Assembly: GCA_039815825.1 (NCBI GenBank)
Contig: JBCBYO010000028.1
Location: 1-42,815, forward strand
Length of the DNA stretch: 42,815 bases
From: JBCBDX01 sp039815825
GTDB taxonomy: Bacteria; Pseudomonadota; Alphaproteobacteria; Rhizobiales; Rhizobiaceae
Reading direction: 5' to 3'
The translations under genes were made by a program, and so were the position numbers. The notes below the pieces were generated by a model that was not told the DNA's origin, ran no database searches, and saw only the letters and a list, made by a program, of their open reading frames with translations. Positions 26,367 to 34,140 of the stretch are shown here, one piece after another. Every line of letters starts with the position of its first letter. The stretch's first letter is position 1.

Positions 26367-26427
26367 GCGGGCCTGTAGGCGAAGGCGCCATTTTTAAAGC
26401 ACGCAAGCAACTTACGAAACTTGGTCG

Positions 26428-27144
26428 CTACGATCGAAGTACGCGTAACTCTGGTGGCTTCTTTGGAATTTTTGATACCGAACTCAATCCAAGCCAAGAT
26501 TCGACATCTCGAGTGAGTTTGGCTGGTCCATCGATGTGCAGGCGGCCGTCATCTTGAGCCTCATGCAACGGCAGCCATCCCATCCAAACACGTGTAAAGT
26601 CTTGTAGAGACGCCTCGATGTGAACATCAATCATATGTCCGGGGTCAATGTAACACACATCGATCTCGCCGGACTGTACCACCAACCAATGGTCGGTTTT
26701 GCCGTCCGGCCCATCTGGAAAATGAAAATGGAGTACAAACCGGTTCTGAAAATCGGCTGGAACGCGCAAATTACGTCTTACATCCCACATGAGAAAATCA
26801 GTATCGACATCTTCAAGTGAGGGCTCTGTATCGATCCATTCTTGTCCCCACTCGGCAACTTGTCGAACAATGGGCCCCAGTGATCGCCCAGCTTCCGTCA
26901 AACGATACTCGGTCGGCTTGCCACGTCCGTGCGCATCGCGGGTTAACAAACCTGCATATTCCATATCCTTCAAACGCTGAGACAACATGCTACGCGACAT
27001 CAGGGGTACACCGCGTGCGATTTCATTGAACTGGGTTGAGCCTTCCAACAACTCACGTAAGAGCAACAGCGTCCATCGTGTCCCCAGTATTTCGGTTGCC
27101 ATCGATAGGGGGCAGTATTGCCCATAATGAGGCCTTTTCTGCAT
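26428..27144 (-). CDS. HxlR-family transcriptional regulator with C-terminal SCP2-like domain
   Basis: A 238-residue protein. Residues about 8-100 are an HxlR winged helix: CPLSMATEILGTRWTLLLLR, the recognition region MSRSMLSQRLKDMEYAGLL, then the wing GRGKPTEYRLTEAG. HxlR proteins usually have a Cys near the N-terminus (here C11) that can sense electrophiles. Residues about 110-225 resemble a sterol carrier/SCP2-type ligand domain, seen in some longer members. GGAGAG precedes the ATG. It is divergent from a DUF4242-flavoprotein pair, with an inverted repeat between them, so it probably regulates those genes. Confidence 0.88.
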   Translation of the reverse strand: MQKRPHYGQYCPLSMATEILGTRWTLLLLRELLEGSTQFNEIARGVPLMSRSMLSQRLKDMEYAGLLTRDAHGRGKPTEYRLTEAGRSLGPIVRQVAEWGQEWIDTEPSLEDVDTDFLMWDVRRNLRVPADFQNRFVLHFHFPDGPDGKTDHWLVVQSGEIDVCYIDPGHMIDVHIEASLQDFTRVWMGWLPLHEAQDDGRLHIDGPAKLTRDVESWLGLSSVSKIPKKPPELRVLRS

Positions 27145-27196
27145 TAGCTACTCTCCAGCGGGCTTTGCGCAAACATATCAATGTCGCGCCGCCAAA

Positions 27197-27217
27197 CTAG
27201 TTCTGAAATCAGACTAG
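27197..27217. promoter_or_regulatory. Palindromic candidate operator for the HxlR regulator
   Basis: CTAGTTCTGA, AA, TCAGACTAG is a near-perfect inverted repeat with one extra T in the left arm. It lies in the 144-bp divergent region between the HxlR gene and the DUF4242 gene, 54 bp upstream of the HxlR start codon. This is the position expected for an autoregulatory operator controlling both directions. Confidence 0.5.
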
Positions 27218-27288
27218 ATATCGATTAATCAGTAGCGTTACCTCCACATAAGTCACCACGCATTGGTGTCTTTGGACAGGAGGGAACC

Positions 27289-27564
27289 ATGAAAAAGTAT
27301 GTGATAGAGCGCGACATTCCAGGTGCTGGATCAATGAATGACCAAGAAGCTGTTGCGGCGGCGCAAAATTCCAATTCGGCGCTGGCCCAACTTGCACCCA
27401 CGGTTCAATGGCAGCACAGCCACGTGGCCGGTGACAAAATATTTTGCGTATATCTGGCAGACGATGAGACCGCTATTCGCAAGCACTCTGAAATCAGCGG
27501 AATTCCGATCACGGCGATCTATCCGGTTGATCGGGTGATGGACCCGTCTTCAGCAATTGGATGA
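27289..27564 (+). CDS. DUF4242 domain protein
   Basis: A 91-residue small protein of the DUF4242 family, whose structurally studied member from Streptomyces binds nickel. Family features are the start KYVIERDIPGAG, LAPTVQWQHSHVAGDKIFC with the His and Cys candidates for metal binding, and the final ISGIPITAIYPVDRV. AGGAGGGAACC precedes the ATG, a strong ribosome binding site. Its stop overlaps the ATG of the following flavoprotein gene, so the two are coupled. Function is unknown; control by the divergent HxlR regulator is likely. Confidence 0.88.
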   Translation: MKKYVIERDIPGAGSMNDQEAVAAAQNSNSALAQLAPTVQWQHSHVAGDKIFCVYLADDETAIRKHSEISGIPITAIYPVDRVMDPSSAIG

Positions 27565-28214
27565 TCGTAATCATGGCAGATGTTTTTGGAATTGATGTCG
27601 AAAGTGAAATCACCTCGCAGGATGAATTGAGGCGATATCGCAATCCCCCATCTCGGTTTGTCGCAAACAAAGCCATCGACCATGTGGATGACTTGGCTCG
27701 AAAGTTCATCGCCGCATCGTCAATGGTCATCCTCGCAACACGCAGACAAGACGGCGGCGTCGATACGACCCCACGCGGTGATCCGCCGGGCTTTGTTAAG
27801 GTGGTAAGTGACAAGGTCATCGCCCTGCCGGATCGGCTCGGCAATAACCGCGCCGACGCGTTTGAAAATATTATCCGTGACCCCGGCGTCGGCCTTTACT
27901 TCATGATCCCTGGATATCGAGACAGTTTGCGTGTGTCCGGGCGCGCGCGCATTGTGCGCGATACGTCCATATTTGCGAGCATGGAAGTTAACGGCCATAC
28001 GCCGGACTTGGCCATCTTGGTTGAGGTCGACCACCTACTCAGCCACTGCCCTAAAGCGTTCGTGAGGGCAAAGATGTGGGACAAAGAAAAGTGGCCGGAT
28101 ACGTCTGACGTGCCTAGCGCCGGAACGTTCCTAAAGGTCCACGGCAAGCTGGAAGACAAGGTCTCTGACGTGGATGCAATCGTCGTGAAGGATGGCCAGA
28201 ACCGTTTGTACTAA
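27561..28214 (+). CDS. Pyridoxamine 5'-phosphate oxidase-family flavoprotein
   Basis: A 217-residue protein with the split-barrel FMN fold. The family pattern is visible: ARKFIAASSMVILATRRQDG, DTTPRGDPPGFVKV, IALPDRLGNNRADAFENI (the phosphate-binding NR region), then GLYFMIPGYRDSLRVSGRA. It belongs to the larger PPOX group with an N-terminal extension and a Cys-containing HCPKAFVRAKMW segment. Members reduce or oxidise diverse substrates with FMN or F420; the substrate is unknown. ATG 27561 overlaps the preceding stop; an internal ATG at 27573 is possible. Confidence 0.87.
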   Translation: MIVIMADVFGIDVESEITSQDELRRYRNPPSRFVANKAIDHVDDLARKFIAASSMVILATRRQDGGVDTTPRGDPPGFVKVVSDKVIALPDRLGNNRADAFENIIRDPGVGLYFMIPGYRDSLRVSGRARIVRDTSIFASMEVNGHTPDLAILVEVDHLLSHCPKAFVRAKMWDKEKWPDTSDVPSAGTFLKVHGKLEDKVSDVDAIVVKDGQNRLY

Positions 28215-28230
28215 GGCTAAACGGCGCATC

Positions 28231-28285
28231 AGCGGGGCTGGGTAGTGTGTGAAAACTACACGACATGTGACGTGTAGGCCCCGCT
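28231..28285. repeat. Nested inverted repeats with a mutually exclusive alternative stem
   Basis: Outer arms AGCGGGGC (28231-28238) and GCCCCGCT (28278-28285) enclose a perfect inner stem CTACACG/CGTGTAG (28256-28262 and 28271-28277). A competing stem GTAGT/ACTAC (28242-28246 and 28255-28259) would exclude the inner one. It begins 17 bp after the flavoprotein stop. There is no T run on the plus strand, so it may protect mRNA or act as a weak terminator rather than a classical intrinsic one. Confidence 0.55.
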
Positions 28286-28300
28286 ACTCAAGCAAAAAAA

Positions 28301-28406
28301 CTCTCTTGGGATGAAACTTGGTTCAAGGCCCTTGGGTCGAAAGCCCCCACGCAAGGGAGCCTAAACCGACAGGGTGAATTTGAGGTTTGGGGAGATGGTT
28401 AAGGGA
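28301..28406. repeat. Imperfect dispersed repeat, copy B
   Basis: About 105 bp matching copy A at 26252-26361 in the same orientation, with block identities such as AAAGCCCCCACGC and CAGGGTGAA. The reading frame used by the possible N-terminal extension of the extensin gene in copy A is closed here by a TAG, so the repeat is non-coding in at least this copy. Confidence 0.75.
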
Positions 28407-28519
28407 GGGCGGTGATAGCGCTACCGAGCCCAATCTGACGTATGCTCCAGCGGCCACATAACCTTGTTACAAACTATATTTAGAGCCGCGTTCAGTTTGA
28501 CGAGCGCGAGATGTAGCAA

Positions 28520-29263
28520 ATGGATCCTGTTGGTTATTTCACCGAAGCTGTTGCAGATACATACGACGAAGATCACGGCGGAACGGATCCCTTGTTGATT
28601 GAGCAGACGGTCGATTGCTTACTCGATTTGACAGATGGAGGCAGTGCGCTTGAATTTGCAATTGGAACTGGACGGATTGCCCTTCCACTGGCCGAACGAG
28701 GTGCACCGGTAAAAGGCATCGAACTGTCAGCCGCAATGGTAAATAAGTTGCGAGAAAAGGAAGTCGGGCCTCCGATTGAAATCAGTATCGGAGACATGAC
28801 TTCAACCCAAATATCTGGCGACTTTTCGTTGGTATTCCTTGTCTTCAACACGATTTACAACCTGACGACACAGCAAGCCCAAATCGACTGTTTTCGAAAC
28901 GCCGCACGGCATCTTAGGCCGCAAGGGCGCTTTCTTATCGAAACTCTAGTGCCGCCCATCCAGAAAATTCCCTTCGGCGAGAAAAGGCGTGCGTTCTCGA
29001 GTAGCCGTGACCACTTTGGCATCGACGAGTTTGACGTTGCGTCACAAAAATTCACTTCAAACCATGTATGGATGAAAGATGGTCGCCACGAATATCTATC
29101 TATTCCGTTCCGTTACGCTTGGCCCGCTGAACTTGATTTAATGGCAAAAATTGCCGGTATGTCACTAGAGCATCGGTGGTCAGATTGGGATCGGTCACCG
29201 TATGACTTCACGAGCGATAAGCACATCTCTGTTTGGCGCAAACACGAGGACACGCAACGGTAA
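28520..29263 (+). CDS. Class I SAM-dependent methyltransferase
   Basis: A 247-residue protein with a Rossmann methyltransferase fold. Motif I is ALEFAIGTGRIALPLAERG (about 43-61), motif II VKGIELSAAMV with the ribose-binding Glu, then IGDMTS and LVFLVFNTIYNL, and a C-terminal strand pair including HRWSDWDRSPY. The group includes small-molecule methyltransferases; the acceptor is unknown. The gene stands alone after a 305-bp region holding repeat copy B. Its base composition is slightly less GC-rich than its neighbours, but this is only an impression. Confidence 0.88.
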   Translation: MDPVGYFTEAVADTYDEDHGGTDPLLIEQTVDCLLDLTDGGSALEFAIGTGRIALPLAERGAPVKGIELSAAMVNKLREKEVGPPIEISIGDMTSTQISGDFSLVFLVFNTIYNLTTQQAQIDCFRNAARHLRPQGRFLIETLVPPIQKIPFGEKRRAFSSSRDHFGIDEFDVASQKFTSNHVWMKDGRHEYLSIPFRYAWPAELDLMAKIAGMSLEHRWSDWDRSPYDFTSDKHISVWRKHEDTQR

Positions 29264-29310
29264 CTGTGTCCGCCAAGCAAACATCCAGAACATCGAAAAA
29301 CAGCGCGCCC

Positions 29311-29970
29311 CTACCCCAACTGCATCTCCGGCACATCACCATCCACAATCAGCGTCGCCTCGGTCGCACTCATCACATCATCAACGGTAAAGCCGGGGCC
29401 GACTTCCATCAGCTTCAAACCTTCTTCCATTGGCTTGATCACCGCCATTTCAGTGACGATCAGATCGACCCTTCGCGTGGCGGTCAGCGGCAGGGTACAG
29501 GTCGTTACAATCTTGGCATTGCCCTTGGCCGTGTGAGTCATGGCAACAACGACCTTTTTGGCACCCGCCACCAGGTCCATCGCGCCGCCCATTCCCGGCA
29601 CCATTTTGCCGGGAATGGTCCAGTTGGCAAGATAGCCGCGCTCATCTACCTGCAATCCGCCAAGCACTGTCATATGTAAATGGCCGCCACGGATAATGCC
29701 GAAACTCATCGCGCTGTCGATGGAGGCAGCGCCCGGCACAGCGGTGACAAAGCCACCGCCCGCATCGGTCAGGTCCGGGTCTTCCATCCCTTCCGGCGGC
29801 CGCGCGCCAAGGCCGATCACGCCATTTTCGGCCTGAAAAAACACATGGACATCTTCTGGCAAATGATTGGCGACCATCGAGGGCAAGCCGATGCCAAGAT
29901 TGACCAACGTGTCGGGTTCAACCTCAAGCGCGACACGGCGCGCGATGATTTCCTTGGCGTCCATGCTCAT
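29311..29970 (-). CDS. atoA: Acetate/3-oxoacid CoA-transferase, beta subunit
   Basis: A 219-residue subunit of a two-subunit class I CoA-transferase. It contains NLGIGLPSMVANHLP, the catalytic-Glu motif AENGVIGLG (near 48), GGHLHMTVLGGLQVD and PGKMVPGMGGAMDL, the standard signatures of the B chain. The enzyme moves CoA between succinyl- or acetyl-CoA and acetoacetate or other acids, feeding short-chain acid or ketone metabolism. The start overlaps the stop of the alpha subunit as ATGA, so production of both chains is coupled. The choice between AtoDA and ScoAB/PcaIJ specificity is not secure. Confidence 0.93.
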   Translation of the reverse strand: MSMDAKEIIARRVALEVEPDTLVNLGIGLPSMVANHLPEDVHVFFQAENGVIGLGARPPEGMEDPDLTDAGGGFVTAVPGAASIDSAMSFGIIRGGHLHMTVLGGLQVDERGYLANWTIPGKMVPGMGGAMDLVAGAKKVVVAMTHTAKGNAKIVTTCTLPLTATRRVDLIVTEMAVIKPMEEGLKLMEVGPGFTVDDVMSATEATLIVDGDVPEMQLG

Positions 29971-30623
29971 CGCCCTGCCCTTTCCAAAAGATGATCCACC
30001 AAGACGCCCGGGGTTTTGACATGGTCCGGCGGGATCACACCAACCGGGACAATCGACTCCGGTTCGGCGATCACGGTTGTCGCGGCCATCGCCATGATCG
30101 GATTGAAATTATGCGCCGTTAGCGAGTATTCGAGGTTCCCCACATAATCGGCCTGGCTGGCTGCAATGAGCGCAAAGTCCGCATGGATGGGTTCTTCCAA
30201 GAGATAGCGCTTGCTGCCAACTTCCACGATTTGCTTGCCTTCTTCGACCGGCGTTCCCAACCCGGTCGCCGTCAAAACACCGCCAAGCCCGACCCCTGCC
30301 GCACGAATGCGCTCCACCAATGTTCCCTGGGGGACCAGCGTGCAGTCGATCTCGCCGTCGATCATTTTCTTTTGCGTTTCAGGGTTCAGGCCAATATGCG
30401 AGGCGACGACCTTGGCAACGCATCCGGCGCTGATCAATTTGCCGATCCCGGTACCGGGCATAGCCGTATCATTGGCGATCACCGTCAGATCACGCGCGCC
30501 CTTTTCCACCAACGCGTCAATCAATCGGTGGGGCGAACCAACGCCCATGAACCCGCCAATCAGGCACACCGCACCATCTGGTATCATCTCTGCCGCCCCA
30601 GAAACTTTGATCGCGCGCTTCAT
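29967..30623 (-). CDS. atoD: Acetate/3-oxoacid CoA-transferase, alpha subunit
   Basis: A 218-residue A chain. Signatures are DGAVCLIGGFMGVGSPHRLI at residues 17-36, DLTVIANDTAMPG, SHIGLNPETQK and VPQGTLVERIRAAGVG, close to E. coli AtoD in motif order. It provides the CoA-binding face of the heterodimer. It is the first gene of a two-gene minus-strand operon, divergent from the SRPBCC gene. The 170-bp space to that gene contains two A-rich runs (about 30684-30701) that may affect promoter activity. Confidence 0.93.
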   Translation of the reverse strand: MKRAIKVSGAAEMIPDGAVCLIGGFMGVGSPHRLIDALVEKGARDLTVIANDTAMPGTGIGKLISAGCVAKVVASHIGLNPETQKKMIDGEIDCTLVPQGTLVERIRAAGVGLGGVLTATGLGTPVEEGKQIVEVGSKRYLLEEPIHADFALIAASQADYVGNLEYSLTAHNFNPIMAMAATTVIAEPESIVPVGVIPPDHVKTPGVLVDHLLERAGR

Positions 30624-30795
30624 GGCCTTCCCCTCGAACTGCCGACACCTTAATCAATTTGGGTGCCAAAATTAACGGCTGCGAAAAAAAATCAAAAAAA
30701 ATTGCCGTATGTGTCGATTGGGCAGTCTCTCGATCGTCTGGGTGGTGAAAGCGCAGGAAAAAATGCTTTCGCCAACTCAAGATCGGAGAATGAAA

Positions 30796-31311
30796 ATGAA
30801 TACATATCTCACAATCGGCGCCATCGCTGTCGCAGCTGTTGTAGCCGTTCCTTTTGTACTGCCTTCATCAAAAACTGTTGAGCGCAGCGCCGTTATCGAA
30901 GCACCGGCCGACAAGGTCTTTGCTTTGGTTGCCTCCAACGAAGGTTACCAGTCTTTCAACCCATACAAGGTGAAAGATGAGAACCTGAAAATTACCATGC
31001 ACGGCCCATCCCACGGCATTGGTTCCGGTTTCGCATTCGACGGGAAAGACGGCAAAGGCACACAAACAATTGTTGCCATGGAAGAAAACCGGTCCGTGAC
31101 CATGCAGATCGATCTCGGCGCCATGGGTAAACCCGTCACAGAATTTCGTTTGTCACCGCAAAACGGCAACACAGAAGTGACGTGGTCGACCAAATCCGAG
31201 TTCGGTTTCAATCCGATTGGGCGTGTCGTCGGTCTTTTTCTCGATGGTATGCTCGGCCCGGTTTACGAGTTGGGCCTTGAGGAATTGAACAAAGCCGCGC
31301 AGGCCGCATGA
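30796..31311 (+). CDS. SRPBCC (START-like/polyketide cyclase) family protein, membrane-anchored
   Basis: A 171-residue protein with one N-terminal hydrophobic segment (about 5-22, IGAIAVAAVVAVPFVLPS) followed by an SRPBCC ligand-binding domain: VERSAVIEAPADKVFALVAS at the start, HGIGSGFAF in the middle and a long C-terminal helix (FLDGMLGPVYELGLEEL). The ATG at 30796 is chosen because GGAG lies 7 bp upstream; frames starting at 30709 lack this. It precedes a DGPF-domain gene by 13 bp and an ECF42 sigma gene, and the three are probably one operon. The ligand is unknown. Confidence 0.88.
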   Translation: MNTYLTIGAIAVAAVVAVPFVLPSSKTVERSAVIEAPADKVFALVASNEGYQSFNPYKVKDENLKITMHGPSHGIGSGFAFDGKDGKGTQTIVAMEENRSVTMQIDLGAMGKPVTEFRLSPQNGNTEVTWSTKSEFGFNPIGRVVGLFLDGMLGPVYELGLEELNKAAQAA

Positions 31312-31324
31312 GGGGGAACAGACG

Positions 31325-31696
31325 ATGAAATACACATTCTTTTTGTACAATGATGAAAGTCAGTTTGCTGACGTGAGCCCAGAAGACATGGCGCAGAGTT
31401 TGCAGGTATTTGGAGAATATATTCGTCAACTCAACGAAGCTGGCGTGCTGGTCCACACGGACTGGCTCCAGCCTTCGCCGACCGCCACAACCATCACGCT
31501 CAAGGGCGGGACCAAGCAGATACAAGATGGACCCTATGCGGATACCAAAGAACAGTTGGGCGGCACCTTTGTGATCGATGTCCCCGATTTGGATGCCGCG
31601 TTAGCATGGGCGGAGAAATGTCCTTCCGTCCATTATGGGTTGATCGAGGTTCGAGCTTCGGCAATGCCCGAGGGTGGCAACCCGCATGCGGGCTAG
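31325..31696 (+). CDS. DGPF/YCII-domain protein, partner of ECF42 sigma factor
   Basis: A 123-residue protein of the YCII-related superfamily. The name-giving motif is present as QDGPYADTKEQLGGTFVIDV (residues 63-82), and the N-terminus KYTFFLYNDESQF is typical. Genes for DGPF proteins usually sit next to ECF42 sigma factors, as here, 3 bp upstream of the sigma gene, and are thought to be functionally linked to it, although they are not classical anti-sigma factors. GAGGGGGA precedes the ATG. Confidence 0.93.
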   Translation: MKYTFFLYNDESQFADVSPEDMAQSLQVFGEYIRQLNEAGVLVHTDWLQPSPTATTITLKGGTKQIQDGPYADTKEQLGGTFVIDVPDLDAALAWAEKCPSVHYGLIEVRASAMPEGGNPHAG

Positions 31697-31699
31697 GCG

Positions 31700-32968
31700 G
31701 TGAGCCCGTCGGTCACTGACAACCAAGCAAAAGCGCGGGCAGAGCATGTTGCCCGCGCTGCCTATGGCAGACTTATCGCTATCCTCGCAAAACGATCGGG
31801 GGACATAGCCGCTGCTGAAGATGCGTTGGCAGATGCTTTTGCCCAAGCGTTGGAGACATGGCCCAAGAACGGCGCGCCCGACTCGCCGGAAGCCTGGCTT
31901 TTAACGGTTGCAAAAAACCGCCAGCGCGACGTCGCCAAAAGCGCGGCCAATAAAACCGCCGCGGGCTCGCTCGATGATGAGAGTTTCAAAATGAATTCCA
32001 TGCCGACCGATACGGCCAAACCTCACGGACAAGACATACCCGATGAACGGTTGAAGCTTTTGTTTGCGTGCGCGCACCCGGCCATCGACAGCACGGTCCA
32101 CACACCTTTGATGCTACAAACCGTTTTGGGTTTAGAAGCCAATGAGATTGCAAGCGCCTATCTGATGCCGGGCGCGACACTGGCGCAACGGCTGGTGCGG
32201 GCCAAACGCAAAATCAAAGATGCGCGCATACCATTTGAAATTCCCGATCAATCCGAAATCAAATCTCGACTGGATGGTGTTTTGGAGGCCATCTACGGTG
32301 CCTACTCGCTCTCATGGCAAGATGCTGAAAATGTGGACGTGACACGCGATTTGGCAAAGGAAGCATTGTATCTTTCGACGGTGGTGACCGACATGTTGCC
32401 GGAAGAAGCAGAAGCGTTGGGCCTTGCCGCGCTCGTCGCTCTGTCCATGGCGCGTCGTCAAGCGCGTTTAACGGCAAAAGGCGTTCACATTCCAACCGAT
32501 CAGCAAAACACTGCACTGTGGGACAAAATGCTTATCCGCCGCGGTGAGACATTGCTGACGCGCGCCGCCGCCCAAAAGGCACCGGGACGTTTTCAAATTG
32601 AGGCAACAATTCAGCTTATTCATTGTGATCGGGCAAATTCAGGCTTAACAGACTGGGCCGCTATCGCGCAGCTTTATAATGGGTTGATAGCCTTTGCGCC
32701 AACAATGGGCGCAGCTGTCGCGCGAGCGGCGGCCGTCGGGCACGCATTTGGGGCGAAAGCAGGGTTGAACGCACTTGCAACCGTTGATGCCGGGCATGCA
32801 AACGCATTCCAGCCTTATTGGGCGACCGCTGCCTATCTACACCGAATGGCGGGCGACGAAAGTTCGGCCCAAGCAGCTTATCGCAAAGCGATAGACCTCT
32901 GCACAGACCTTCCAACCCGCAAATGGCTGGAGAGGATCGCTCAAGACAAAGTCGCATCCTTGCATTAA
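31700..32968 (+). CDS. ECF42-group RNA polymerase sigma factor
   Basis: A 422-residue protein, longer than ordinary ECF sigma factors because of a C-terminal TPR-like extension (about 185-422) typical of ECF42. Region 2 includes YGRLIAILAKRSGDIAAAED and PEAWLLTVAKNRQRD (near 65-80); region 4 is a helix-turn-helix including LGLEANEIASAYLM and LAQRLVRAKRKIKDA. The extension ends with repeats such as FQPYWATAAYLHRMAGD. The start is GTG 31700, 3 bp after the DGPF gene. The extension is believed to regulate activity within the sigma factor. Target promoters are unknown. Confidence 0.94.
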   Translation: MSPSVTDNQAKARAEHVARAAYGRLIAILAKRSGDIAAAEDALADAFAQALETWPKNGAPDSPEAWLLTVAKNRQRDVAKSAANKTAAGSLDDESFKMNSMPTDTAKPHGQDIPDERLKLLFACAHPAIDSTVHTPLMLQTVLGLEANEIASAYLMPGATLAQRLVRAKRKIKDARIPFEIPDQSEIKSRLDGVLEAIYGAYSLSWQDAENVDVTRDLAKEALYLSTVVTDMLPEEAEALGLAALVALSMARRQARLTAKGVHIPTDQQNTALWDKMLIRRGETLLTRAAAQKAPGRFQIEATIQLIHCDRANSGLTDWAAIAQLYNGLIAFAPTMGAAVARAAAVGHAFGAKAGLNALATVDAGHANAFQPYWATAAYLHRMAGDESSAQAAYRKAIDLCTDLPTRKWLERIAQDKVASLH

Positions 32969-33064
32969 GTCGCACCCGCTGCACAATTAATACGCAAAAT
33001 CTTACTTGCACATTTTCTCGCCATGGGTTCAAGTTCAGGGTCTCGAAATACAGGGAGTCCCACA

Positions 33065-34075
33065 TTGTTCAAAAGACTGCTTCTCGCAGCGGCCGCAGGC
33101 GTTATCTCTGCAGGCACTGCCTTTGCCCAAAACATCGAAGTGCCCTTCGCGCTGGATTGGAAGTTTGAAGGTCCGAGCGCGCCTTATTTTCTGGCGATCG
33201 ATAACGGCCACTTTGCCGATCAAGGTCTGGATGTGACCATTGAAGCCGGTTCCGGCTCGGTTCAAACCATCCCCAAAATCGCCACCGGCGCTTTCCCCAT
33301 CGGTTTTGGTGACATCAACTCGGTCATCAAGTTCCTCGACCAAAACCCCGGCGCACCGGTCACCGCCGTCATGATGGTTTATGACAAGCCACCTTTCGCG
33401 ATTGTCGGCCGTAAGTCACAAGGCGTTGCCGAGCCAAAAGATCTGGAAGGCAAGACACTCGGTGCACCGCCACCGGACGGCGCTTGGGCGCAGTTCCCGG
33501 CCTTTGCATCGGCCAACAGCCTCGATGTTGACAGCATCACCGTTGAGCCGGTCGGCTTCCCGACACGTGAGCCCATGCTCGCCGAAGGACAGGTCGACGC
33601 CATCACCGGCTTCTCCTTCTCCTCCGTCTTGAACCTTAAACGCCTGGGCGTGGCCGAAGATGATATCTCCAATATTCTGATGGCCGACTACGGTTTGAAC
33701 CTCTACGGCAACGCCATTTTGGTGAACACTGACTGGGCTGCCGACAATGGTGAGACCATCACCAAGTTCCTGACCGCCGTGTCCAAAGGTTGGGCCGATG
33801 CCATCGCCGATCCCGCAGCCGGTATTGAAGCGCTTTCTAAACGCAACGTCGCCATCGACAAGGCATTGGAACAAGAGCGTCTGCAAATGTCCATCGATCA
33901 GAATGTTTTGACGGACTATGTGGCAACCAACGGCATGGGTGGCATTGACGATGCCCGCATGGCGGCAGCACTGGCGCAACTTGGCGAGACATACGAGTTC
34001 CAAAACGCACCTGATGCGTCGCTCTACTTTAACGCGGATTATCTACCCGCCGCTGACATGCGGATGCTGAAATAA
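33065..34075 (+). CDS. ABC transporter substrate-binding protein, NMT1/SsuA-like
   Basis: A 336-residue periplasmic protein. TTG 33065 is chosen as start because AGGGAG lies 7 bp upstream and a standard signal peptide follows, ending near residue 20 (AGTAFAQ); an upstream frame from 33023 has no such features. The mature part shows VPFALDWKFEGPSAPYFLA, FADQGLDVTIEAGSGS and FGDINSVIKF, typical of NitT/TauT-type binding proteins for sulfonates, pyrimidine precursors or similar small organic compounds. The ligand cannot be read by eye. No thiamine riboswitch is evident upstream. ATPase and permease genes follow. Confidence 0.93.
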   Translation: MFKRLLLAAAAGVISAGTAFAQNIEVPFALDWKFEGPSAPYFLAIDNGHFADQGLDVTIEAGSGSVQTIPKIATGAFPIGFGDINSVIKFLDQNPGAPVTAVMMVYDKPPFAIVGRKSQGVAEPKDLEGKTLGAPPPDGAWAQFPAFASANSLDVDSITVEPVGFPTREPMLAEGQVDAITGFSFSSVLNLKRLGVAEDDISNILMADYGLNLYGNAILVNTDWAADNGETITKFLTAVSKGWADAIADPAAGIEALSKRNVAIDKALEQERLQMSIDQNVLTDYVATNGMGGIDDARMAAALAQLGETYEFQNAPDASLYFNADYLPAADMRMLK

Positions 34076-34083
34076 TCCAAAAC

Positions 34084-34117
34084 GCCGCCGCGTATTGCAC
34101 CTGAATTGCGCGGCGGC
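34084..34117 (+). other. Stable intra-operon hairpin between binding-protein and ATPase genes
   Basis: Perfect 9-bp GC-only arms GCCGCCGCG (34084-34092) and CGCGGCGGC (34109-34117) with a 16-nt loop, beginning 8 bp after the binding-protein stop. No T run follows. Such structures often stabilise the upstream message so that binding protein is made in excess over the membrane parts, as in the malE-malF case. Confidence 0.55.
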
Positions 34118-34140
34118 CACTCATTTCTCAAAGTGGCACC

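Larger units (their letters stand above)
28215..28519. other. 305-bp intergenic region with a nested inverted repeat and repeat copy B
   Basis: No gene was found between the flavoprotein and methyltransferase genes. The left part holds nested inverted repeats at 28231-28285, the middle is repeat copy B (28301-28406), and the right part (28410-28519) presumably contains the methyltransferase promoter, although I cannot identify -35/-10 boxes with confidence. Confidence 0.6.

Noticed and set aside
26272..26406. N-terminal extension of the extensin-like protein
   Set aside because: The stretch is mostly repeat sequence whose other copy is closed by a stop codon in the same frame, and it contains a CtrA box, so it is better seen as non-coding.
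30684..30703. A-rich runs upstream of the SRPBCC gene as a terminator
   Set aside because: No stem-loop precedes the A runs on either strand; they may simply be an UP-like or flexible promoter sequence.
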